A stretch of DNA of 7,803 nucleotides from Lentisphaeria bacterium (lineage in GTDB: Bacteria > Verrucomicrobiota > Lentisphaeria > Victivallales > UBA1829), in NCBI GenBank assembly GCA_019408975.1, contig DXVA01000029.1, positions 4,817 through 12,619 of the forward strand, in the 5' to 3' direction. Of the stretch, positions 1-5,168 are shown one piece after another (position 1 is the stretch's first letter; each line of letters opens with the position of its first letter). The notes under the pieces were generated by a model. It ran no database searches. It was not told where the DNA came from and saw nothing but the letters and a program-made list of their open reading frames with translations. A program made the position numbers and the translations under genes.

Positions 1-27
1 GGGCTCGGAGATGTGTATAAGAGACAG
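1..27 (+). other. Nextera (Tn5 tagmentation) adapter remnant, non-genomic
   Basis: Positions 9-27 are exactly the 19-bp Tn5 mosaic end AGATGTGTATAAGAGACAG. The preceding eight bases, GGGCTCGG, are the 3' end of the Illumina Nextera read-2 adapter. No natural transposon sequence surrounds it and it sits at the very end of the contig. It is a library-preparation artefact, and genomic sequence starts at position 28. Confidence 0.97.
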
Positions 28-203
28 CCCTTTCTCCGGATTACAAAGTCGATTCCGCGGAATGGAAAGAATTTTCCTTTGAATCCGTTGTTCCCGATCA
101 GGAATCCGCAGACGGAAAAATCGGCTGGCTCCGTTTCGTCCTCATGATCCATAAAGACAGCGCACTGGAATTTGACGGCTGTCATGTCGAAACCGTGAAA
201 TAG
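28..203 (+). CDS. 3' end of a truncated gene, unknown function (possible beta-sandwich domain)
   Basis: An open frame enters from the left edge, with its first full codon at 30, and ends at the TAG at 201-203. It gives 57 residues beginning LSPDYKVDSAEWKEF and ending ALEFDGCHVETVK. The alternating hydrophobic pattern and the final strand FDGCHVETV resemble the last strands of jelly-roll carbohydrate-binding modules, which often end in a similar FDxxxVxxV strand. That is a weak resemblance and not an identification. The start, the main domain and any signal peptide are missing. Any codons read through positions 1-27 are adapter and do not belong to the protein. The gene is convergent with the lyase operon. 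The open frame and the hairpin after its stop support it as a real gene end. Confidence 0.6.
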
Positions 204-219
204 CAGGCAGAGGAAATAC

Positions 220-251
220 AGCCGGGACCTGCAGAACAGGCTCCCGGCTTT
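220..251 (+). terminator. Terminator-like hairpin after the truncated gene
   Basis: AGCCGGGA (220-227) pairs perfectly with TCCCGGCT (242-249). The stem continues with CCTG (228-231) against CAGG (237-240) across one bulged C at 241, leaving a five-base loop. Only a short T run (249-251) follows on the + strand, so it is a weak intrinsic terminator at best. Lying between convergent genes, it may serve both directions. Nothing else is recognisable in 252-320. Confidence 0.55.
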
Positions 252-320
252 ACAGACAACGCTGCCGACGTCTCCTGCGTCTGCAAGAGATTTTCCATTC
301 TGCGGCAATCCGCCCGTTCT

Positions 321-2213
321 TCATTTCTCCATCGGGGCAAACGTCAGCCGGACGAACCCTTTCGCAACAGGTTCCCTGAAACGGATTCCCAGGCGGAACA
401 CCTTGACTTTACTCCGGACATTCTCTTTGATTTCTTCGGTAAACATTTCGACCTCTCCGCCGGAATTTTCTATTGACAAAGCCATCTTTTCGCCGTTGTG
501 CTCAACGGTCAGATTCTTTCCGGGCAGACCGGAAAGTTTTCCGATATAGATCATCGCAGTCTCGAACTTCTTCGGGGCATCGAACTCAAATGTATCCGTG
601 ACGCGAAATGTTCCGCTGCCCTTGCGGGAGTAATCAAAGGCACGGTCCAGCCTCCTGATCCCCGGCACGAAGTAGGCTTTGCTCAAATCCAGCACAACAC
701 GGTCCTGCTCCCTGCCGGTCAGATGCCTTTCCACAACGGAAGCCTTTGCATCGCGGCTTTCCGGCTGAAGTCTGCCGTCAATCACAGGGACACTGTGCCC
801 GTAAGAGTTCAGGAGCTTGCTCTCGTAACGCTGTTTGCTGAATGTCCGCCAGTTGTAAACCTCGGAACCGGGATCGACAGCAATGATACCGTCCTTTCCC
901 TGCACGACGACATATGAACCGATATCATTGTGATTATGTCCCTCCAAGTTGTAACCGCCCTTGAAGGAAACGCCGAAACGGACATTCTCCGCCTCGCCCG
1001 GACGCAGAATCCAGACCTGCGCTTTTTTATACTCCGTGACGGCGGGGAGCCGATTTTCTGCACGGGCGGAATCCGCTACCGGCAGCAGGTGCCCGTTCAG
1101 ATGCGCCAGCTTCACAGGAGCCTTCCTGGCATTATACAGCAGATAACTGCACCAGTCCAGCACCGCGGGCGAACATTTCGCAAAAACAGTGCAGTCTGCA
1201 TAAGCCGGGGCAATCTTTTCTGAAATCAGGATGTGATAAGGAAACATCGTCGCTTCGCAGGCGCCGGGAATCCGTTTTATCAGGTCGATTTTCCCCTTCG
1301 ATGCCTGCAGGAACAAGGTATCCGCCAGCAGAAAATAGCCATGCCCGTAGCTCCAGTAATCGAACCCCTCGGAAGTATATCCCTCCCCTTTGAATCCGGA
1401 AATGTAATAATCCATGTGATTGGCGCAGCGGGTCAACAGCTTTGCGCGGCGCGCGGGATCAATATCCGCAGCGGCAAGAGCGACCGTGATCCCTCCCAGG
1501 CAAACCGCGGTCCAGTTTCCGCCCGCGCCCCTGATCCATCCCTCGCCGTAATAAGGTTTCACAAACAGACGTTCAAACGAACTCACGATGCGCAGGTCGA
1601 TCTCCTGCTGCAGTTTCCGGTACAGCTCCGGCGCCAGCACCGGACGCAGCACATAAGCCACGGAGGAAAGAAATGCTCCGGTTGAGGTGCTGACAAGTTC
1701 CAGGGGGAAACCGGCGCGCTTCACGGCATACTGCTTCCGGTCGAAATCCGGCGTCGTCCACGGAATCTCACAATAAGTCTTCAGCATCTCCTGAATCGCC
1801 GGAAGAAACGATTCGGTGTCGTATGAAACGCAGCACCCGATCAACAGATCGAAAAGAACACTGCGGTACGGAGCAAACAGACGGGTATGATAATCCCTGC
1901 CGTACTTTTTCTCGTCCTTATAAAATTTCATATATTCTTCCAGAGTCGGCGCGGCAGGCATTTTCTTCAGATGCCCGTATGCCCGTCTCGTGATCCTCTG
2001 CAGATAAGCGGAACTTCTGCCGTATTTCTCCCAGAATTTCCGGTCGGTGACGGGAGGGACAAAATACCACGGCGCAGACGGCATGGCGTCACGGATTTCC
2101 GTTTCCGTAAAAATTTCCGGTTCCGGGGCATTCCGTTTCGGAGACCCGAAATCAGCCCCCGCAATACTCAAGGCGACACTCATCACCAGGCAGCAGGCAA
2201 ACCATCTCATCAT
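321..2213 (-). CDS. Secreted heparinase II/III-family polysaccharide lyase
   Basis: This 630-residue protein is probably an exported lyase that cleaves a uronic-acid polysaccharide by beta-elimination; the substrate cannot be read from the sequence. Residues 1-20 form a signal peptide with a likely signal peptidase I site after AGA (18-20) and no lipobox. Residues about 50-380 look like the helical toroid domain, with GGNW (231-234) and an EGFDYWSYGHGY motif (282-293). The C-terminal beta-domain starts near 400 and carries the family hallmark GHNHNDIGSY (425-434), DPGS (447-450) and NSYGHSVPVIDG (469-480). H426/H428, H473 and the tyrosines of the YW…YGHGY motif are candidate active-site or metal residues. 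Start choice: AAGGAG lies 5 nt before the first of two consecutive ATGs, so the second ATG is also possible. It is the last gene of the regulator-pseudopilin-lyase operon, 14 nt after the pseudopilin stop. Family assignment is confident, but PL12, 15, 17 and 21-type subfamilies are not distinguished. Confidence 0.88.
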   Translation of the reverse strand: MMRWFACCLVMSVALSIAGADFGSPKRNAPEPEIFTETEIRDAMPSAPWYFVPPVTDRKFWEKYGRSSAYLQRITRRAYGHLKKMPAAPTLEEYMKFYKDEKKYGRDYHTRLFAPYRSVLFDLLIGCCVSYDTESFLPAIQEMLKTYCEIPWTTPDFDRKQYAVKRAGFPLELVSTSTGAFLSSVAYVLRPVLAPELYRKLQQEIDLRIVSSFERLFVKPYYGEGWIRGAGGNWTAVCLGGITVALAAADIDPARRAKLLTRCANHMDYYISGFKGEGYTSEGFDYWSYGHGYFLLADTLFLQASKGKIDLIKRIPGACEATMFPYHILISEKIAPAYADCTVFAKCSPAVLDWCSYLLYNARKAPVKLAHLNGHLLPVADSARAENRLPAVTEYKKAQVWILRPGEAENVRFGVSFKGGYNLEGHNHNDIGSYVVVQGKDGIIAVDPGSEVYNWRTFSKQRYESKLLNSYGHSVPVIDGRLQPESRDAKASVVERHLTGREQDRVVLDLSKAYFVPGIRRLDRAFDYSRKGSGTFRVTDTFEFDAPKKFETAMIYIGKLSGLPGKNLTVEHNGEKMALSIENSGGEVEMFTEEIKENVRSKVKVFRLGIRFREPVAKGFVRLTFAPMEK

Positions 2214-2227
2214 TTTTTCTCCTTATC

Positions 2228-2974
2228 TCAATATCCTGCGGTTTTTCTCGGATCGAATCCCTTGTAAAACGGATCGCGCCATCCCCATTCACTGCTGTCC
2301 AGAGTCCCCCTTTTCGTGGAATATTGACCGTAACGGCTTTCAAACTCCCTCTGTTTGAACTGCCCGGCATGACCATCCACGAAAGCGGCATTGAACGTTT
2401 TCCCGGCATGACGGTACCCGGAAACCTGATAACCGGAAGAAAACAGCGGCGGATTCGCTCCCACGGAAAAATCATTCATGTTGCAGTTATCCAGAAACAG
2501 CATCGCTTCCGAGGTCTGATAACAGGCACTGTTTTTGCGATGGTAATTATACATGCCGGGGGAACCGCCTTTTCCGCTCAGAAGTCCGTTGACCGCATAA
2601 TGGGAATAAGCGAATTTGTTGTTCGTGTACCAGCCGAAAGGACGCGGCTCCGCCGGACAGACAAAGGTTCCTTTCGTTTTACTGTAATTGTAAACGACAC
2701 CGTACTGGCTCGGTTTCCCGCTGGAACCGTCTCCGCCGAGCAATTTGATCCAGGTATGCTCCAGATCCTCGTATTTTCCCGGGACAATATATTCCTGATT
2801 GTCATCGGAATAAAGCGCGGCGGCAAGTCCGAGCTGTTTCAGGTTGCTTTTGCAGGAAATGCTTTTTGCCATGTCCCGCGCCCTGTTCAACGCAGGCAGA
2901 AGCATCGCCGCCAGAATCGCAATGATCGCTATAACGATCAGCAATTCTATCAAGGTAAAAAACCTTCTTCTCAT
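2228..2974 (-). CDS. Type IV pilin-like (pseudopilin) protein with RH…DGH motif
   Basis: This 248-residue protein starts MRRRFFTLIELLIVIAII, the class III prepilin signal: a basic leader followed by one hydrophobic helix (about residues 6-29) with Glu at mature position +5 (E10). The remainder is a globular domain with CKSNLKQLGLA (41-51), FVCP (104-107) and RHAGKTFNAAFVDGHAG (188-204). This is the layout of the prepilin-type N-terminal methylation proteins with an H-X9-DG-like motif that are abundant in Lentisphaerota and Planctomycetota; their role is not established. Here the spacing between H189 and D200 is ten residues, and the -1 position is Phe instead of the usual Gly. GGGAGG lies 4 nt before the ATG. 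The gene sits 22 nt behind the regulator and 14 nt before the lyase, so the three are almost certainly co-transcribed. It could act as a surface or secretion-associated partner of the lyase, but that is inference only. Confidence 0.9.
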   Translation of the reverse strand: MRRRFFTLIELLIVIAIIAILAAMLLPALNRARDMAKSISCKSNLKQLGLAAALYSDDNQEYIVPGKYEDLEHTWIKLLGGDGSSGKPSQYGVVYNYSKTKGTFVCPAEPRPFGWYTNNKFAYSHYAVNGLLSGKGGSPGMYNYHRKNSACYQTSEAMLFLDNCNMNDFSVGANPPLFSSGYQVSGYRHAGKTFNAAFVDGHAGQFKQREFESRYGQYSTKRGTLDSSEWGWRDPFYKGFDPRKTAGY

Positions 2975-2996
2975 AAAACCTCCCTGTTCTCTCGTT

Positions 2997-4046
2997 TTAT
3001 ATTAAAAACCTGCATTCTTTCACCTCCACGGAAGCAGTTGCAATCTCTTTCAGCGGAGCGGCTCCGGACAGATGAAACTCTTCGATATAATTCACCGCCC
3101 GCTCTCCCATCTGCTTCAACGGCATTTTAATGAAAGAGAAAGGAATCTTCATGGTCTCTCCCAGCTCGGCAATATCGTCGAAGCAGAACAGTGCCAGATC
3201 TTCCGGAATCCGGATATTCAGCGAGGAGATCACCGGCATCAGGCTCAAAGTATTATTTCCGTGCAAAATGAAAATGACATCCGGCGGATTGTTCTTCAAT
3301 ACATGAATGAACTTTTCCATACTTTCCGGCAGACTGTTTCTCACAGTCAGTTCAGGGTCCACCGGAATTCCGTTTGCCCTGTGTGCATCCTGCCATGCGG
3401 CAACCCTTCCCGAAAACTGCGTCAGGCTGTATCCGTCGGGACCGTAAAGCGCAATCCGCCGGGCGCCGTTTCTGATCATCCGGTCGATCACCCGGTAGGT
3501 CTCCTTGTAATAATCCACAGAAATATAGGACAGCTCCTTTGATACCGGAAAACGGTTGAGCAGAACCACCGGAATACCCTGTTTCGCCAGGGTCACGTAA
3601 CTGCTCTCCTCCTCGCGCGTGGGCAGAATACTGGTAAGGATAATGCCGTCGAGCTCTTTTGCATACAGCTCCCGATGTGTCCGGGGCAGAAACTTGACGG
3701 TATGCCCGTGCGGTTCCGCGGCGGCAAGAATGCCGCTCAGCAGCTTGTCGCTGTAAAATGCCGTGTTATGATATGATTCCGAAGGATTCCAGTCAATGCC
3801 GATTTTCAGTTTCCGCTCCCCGGTACTGCGGGAGTGCTGCGCGACGATCGAGCCGATTCCCGGCTGGCGGATCACCAGGGACTTCTCGACCAGCAGCCCG
3901 ATTGCCCGTCTGATTGTCGGACGGCTTGTGCCGTACTGCACCGCCAGTGTATTTTCCGACGGCAGCGGCATGCCGGGCAGCAGTCTGCCGTCCTGAATCC
4001 GGCTCAGGAGATCTTCATAAATCGGCTGGAATACGCTTTTAGCCAT
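2997..4046 (-). CDS. GntR/LacI hybrid transcriptional repressor (AraR-like architecture)
   Basis: This 349-residue regulator joins two domains. Residues 1-70 are a GntR-type winged helix: PIYEDLLSRI, then LPSENTLAVQYGTSRPTIRRA (28-48, recognition helix about 39-50), then the wing RQPGIGSIV (60-68). From about residue 78 to the end is a LacI/periplasmic-binding-protein-like sensor domain, with KIGIDW at the start, a DGIIL strand in the middle, and FCFDDIAELGETMKIPFSFIKMPLKQMGERAV near the end, split as FCFDDIAELG and MPLKQMGERAV. The same domain order is seen in Bacillus subtilis AraR, which is a sugar-released repressor. It is the first gene of the operon, and its promoter carries a perfect inverted repeat just behind the -10 box, so autoregulation is likely. 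The inducer is probably a sugar or uronate released by the lyase, but nothing in the sequence fixes which. AAAGG 6 nt before the ATG serves as ribosome binding site and overlaps the operator edge. Confidence 0.9.
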   Translation of the reverse strand: MAKSVFQPIYEDLLSRIQDGRLLPGMPLPSENTLAVQYGTSRPTIRRAIGLLVEKSLVIRQPGIGSIVAQHSRSTGERKLKIGIDWNPSESYHNTAFYSDKLLSGILAAAEPHGHTVKFLPRTHRELYAKELDGIILTSILPTREEESSYVTLAKQGIPVVLLNRFPVSKELSYISVDYYKETYRVIDRMIRNGARRIALYGPDGYSLTQFSGRVAAWQDAHRANGIPVDPELTVRNSLPESMEKFIHVLKNNPPDVIFILHGNNTLSLMPVISSLNIRIPEDLALFCFDDIAELGETMKIPFSFIKMPLKQMGERAVNYIEEFHLSGAAPLKEIATASVEVKECRFLI

Positions 4047-4054
4047 TATTTACC

Positions 4055-4081
4055 TTTAACATGTTGCTTTTACATGTTAAA
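4055..4081 (-). promoter_or_regulatory. Inverted-repeat operator, probable site of the GntR/LacI regulator
   Basis: TTTAACATGT (4055-4064) and ACATGTTAAA (4072-4081) form a perfect 10-bp inverted repeat with a 7-nt spacer. Each arm contains the core ACATGT, and the cores lie 13 bp apart. The site begins two bases after the -10 box on the - strand, covers the expected start of transcription near 4076, and reaches the ribosome binding site of the regulator gene. A repressor bound here would block its own operon. That the adjacent regulator binds it is inference. Confidence 0.75.
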
Positions 4082-4082
4082 T

Positions 4083-4110
4083 ATTATATGCAGAAATCTG
4101 AATTTGTCAA
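4083..4110 (-). promoter_or_regulatory. Near-consensus sigma-70 promoter of the regulator-pseudopilin-lyase operon
   Basis: On the - strand, TTGACA (4105-4110) and TATAAT (4083-4088) both match the consensus fully, separated by 16 bp. The surrounding DNA is AT-rich. The predicted transcript starts near 4076, about 30 nt before the regulator ATG. Such a strong unregulated promoter fits an operon held off by the operator just downstream. Confidence 0.85.
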
Positions 4111-4157
4111 GAGGTAAAAGTAAAGAAAATTCGATTTTTATTAAAAAAATTGATTTA

Positions 4158-4280
4158 ATAGTGCGATGCTCTGCATCGCAAAAATGCTTCGCGCAGGACT
4201 TCCAGTCCTGCTTCGGTCCAGATGAATAAGCTGGTCGCCGCAGGCGAAATCCCCGATAGTGCGTATGCTTGCGGCGGGGC
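4158..4280. repeat. GC-rich hairpin element in the divergent intergenic region, bounded by near-direct repeats
   Basis: A GC-rich island sits in very AT-rich DNA. It contains two perfect 8-bp stems with 3-nt loops: TGCGATGC (4162-4169) with GCATCGCA (4173-4180), and GCAGGACT (4193-4200) with AGTCCTGC (4204-4211). A third long-range pairing joins GCCGCA (4237-4242) with TGCGGC (4270-4275). ATAGTGCGATGCTCTGC (4158-4174) recurs imperfectly 98 bp later as ATAGTGCGTATGCTTGC (4256-4272). No convincing reading frame covers it. It resembles a REP- or MITE-like intergenic repeat, or part of a structured RNA; with a single copy visible the two cannot be told apart. Confidence 0.55.
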
Positions 4281-4318
4281 AGTTCATTTTTTTGTTAGAA
4301 AATTATTTAAAATGCTCC

Positions 4319-4346
4319 TTGAAAAATACAAGATATACCATATATT
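4319..4346 (+). promoter_or_regulatory. Predicted promoter of the nrdG-nrdD operon
   Basis: TTGAAA (4319-4324) and TATATT (4341-4346), each matching consensus at five of six bases, are 16 bp apart on the + strand. They place the transcript start near 4353 and give a leader of about 72 nt. The region is AT-rich, so chance matches are possible. Support comes from its position relative to the NrdR-like boxes, which cover the -10 and the start site. Confidence 0.5.
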
Positions 4347-4350
4347 TTCA
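4335..4350 (+). promoter_or_regulatory. Weak second NrdR-like box
   Basis: ATACCATATATTTTCA matches the palindromic NrdR consensus ACACwATATATwGTGT at 11 of 16 positions. Its centre lies 22 bp, about two helical turns, upstream of the stronger box at 4357-4372. It overlaps the predicted -10 element. On its own the match would mean little in such AT-rich DNA; the tandem placement before a ribonucleotide reductase operon is what supports it. Confidence 0.4.
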
Positions 4351-4356
4351 ATAGCT

Positions 4357-4372
4357 CTACAATATATAGTGT
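4357..4372 (+). promoter_or_regulatory. NrdR box upstream of nrdG-nrdD
   Basis: CTACAATATATAGTGT matches the NrdR consensus ACACwATATATwGTGT at 14 of 16 positions; the right half-site is perfect. NrdR is the widespread ATP-cone repressor of ribonucleotide reductase genes, and its sites usually occur in pairs near the promoter. The box lies just downstream of the predicted transcription start and ahead of nrdG. No nrdR gene lies in this window. Confidence 0.7.
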
Positions 4373-4383
4373 TTCATGATTTT

Positions 4384-4411
4384 TGCGGCTGTTCTTGCAG
4401 CCGCATTTTTT
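4384..4411 (+). terminator. Intrinsic terminator in the nrdG leader (candidate attenuator)
   Basis: TGCGGCTG (4384-4391) pairs perfectly with CAGCCGCA (4398-4405) around a six-base loop, followed at once by six Ts (4406-4411). This is a textbook rho-independent terminator reading rightwards. It ends 13 nt before the nrdG ATG and lies behind the predicted promoter and NrdR boxes. Either it attenuates nrdG-nrdD transcription or it ends a short upstream transcript. On the - strand there is no T run after the stem. Confidence 0.75.
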
Positions 4412-4424
4412 CGGGATCAAAAAC

Positions 4425-5123
4425 ATGGCAAAACTTCATTTCGGATTACAGAAACTCACTCTGCTCGATTTTCCGGGCAAGGTAGCTTGCACCGTATTCA
4501 CATACGGCTGCAATTTCCGCTGTCCTTTCTGCCACAACGCCTCTCTGGTGCACAGGGAGGGAGAGGAAGAAGCTCCGGACGCAGAGGATATCCTCGCGTT
4601 TCTGGACAAACGCCGCGGAATTCTGGACGGAGTCTGCATTTCCGGAGGCGAACCGCTGCTTCATCCTGAACTGCCTGATTTCATGAAAAAGATTCATGAT
4701 GCGGGTTTTTCCGTCAAGCTGGATACCAACGGGTCCTTTCCGGATCGCCTTCAGGCTGTTGTGGAATCGCATTGCGTCGATTATGTCGCACTGGACATCA
4801 AAAATGCTCCGGAGAAATATGCGGAAACAACGGCATCGTCAGGAGTTCTGGAGGCAGTCCGGGAAAGCGTTGCCTATCTGAAGCGCGGCATGGTTCCTTA
4901 TGAATTCAGGACCACCGTTGTCAGACAGTTCCATGATGCCGGAGATTTTGAAGCGATAGGAGCGTGGATCGAAGGAGCGCCGCGTTATTTTCTGCAGTCG
5001 TTTGCCGACTCGGGAAATCTGCTGGACAGCAGGTGCAGCGGCGTGCCGAAAGAAGAAATGAACCGGTATCTTGCCATAGCGAAGCGTTTCGTGCCTGATG
5101 CCGGGATTCGCGGAATGGAATAA
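4425..5123 (+). CDS. nrdG: Anaerobic ribonucleotide reductase activating protein (radical SAM)
   Basis: This 232-residue cytoplasmic radical-SAM enzyme uses a [4Fe-4S] cluster and S-adenosylmethionine to place the glycyl radical on NrdD. Near the N-terminus are GLQKLTLLDFPGK (7-19) and FTYGCNFRCPFCHN (25-38), which gives the cluster motif C29-x3-C33-x2-C36. ISGGEPLL (72-79) is the SAM-binding GGEP motif, followed by LDTNG and the VDYVALDIKN strand typical of this activase group. The ATG at 4425 is chosen because it gives the usual N-terminus; an in-frame TTG at 4383 would add 14 residues but lies inside the terminator stem. The ribosome binding site is weak (a CGGGA stretch 8 nt upstream). 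nrdD follows 45 nt after the stop, so the pair forms an operon. The family assignment is strong, and the specific activase role rests on adjacency to nrdD. Confidence 0.92.
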   Translation: MAKLHFGLQKLTLLDFPGKVACTVFTYGCNFRCPFCHNASLVHREGEEEAPDAEDILAFLDKRRGILDGVCISGGEPLLHPELPDFMKKIHDAGFSVKLDTNGSFPDRLQAVVESHCVDYVALDIKNAPEKYAETTASSGVLEAVRESVAYLKRGMVPYEFRTTVVRQFHDAGDFEAIGAWIEGAPRYFLQSFADSGNLLDSRCSGVPKEEMNRYLAIAKRFVPDAGIRGME

Positions 5124-5168
5124 GAGCAATCAGCAATTCAACTTCATACTTTATTGAAAGGGATGACA

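Noticed and set aside
9..27. Tn5 mosaic end as evidence of a natural transposon
   Set aside because: It is joined to Nextera adapter bases at the contig tip, with no transposase or IS50 sequence; it is a library artefact.
1233..1685. 150-codon open frame on the + strand
   Set aside because: It is antisense to the lyase gene, whose frame carries clear family motifs.
2324..3130. Long open frame (268 codons) on the + strand
   Set aside because: It lies antisense to the pseudopilin gene, has no recognisable domain or ribosome binding site, and overlaps the end of the regulator gene. It is a shadow of real coding sequence.
4141..4300. CRISPR array or tRNA in the hairpin-rich intergenic region
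   Set aside because: There is no regular repeat-spacer pattern (only one motif repeated once, imperfectly) and no cloverleaf or acceptor stem could be built.
4383..4424. N-terminal extension of NrdG from a TTG codon
   Set aside because: The extra codons lie in a terminator stem and T run, and the ATG at 4425 gives the usual family N-terminus.
4222..4485. 87-codon open frame on the + strand in the intergenic region
   Set aside because: It runs through hairpins, AT-rich promoter DNA, the NrdR box and the terminator, then overlaps nrdG out of frame. No ribosome binding site and no protein-like pattern.
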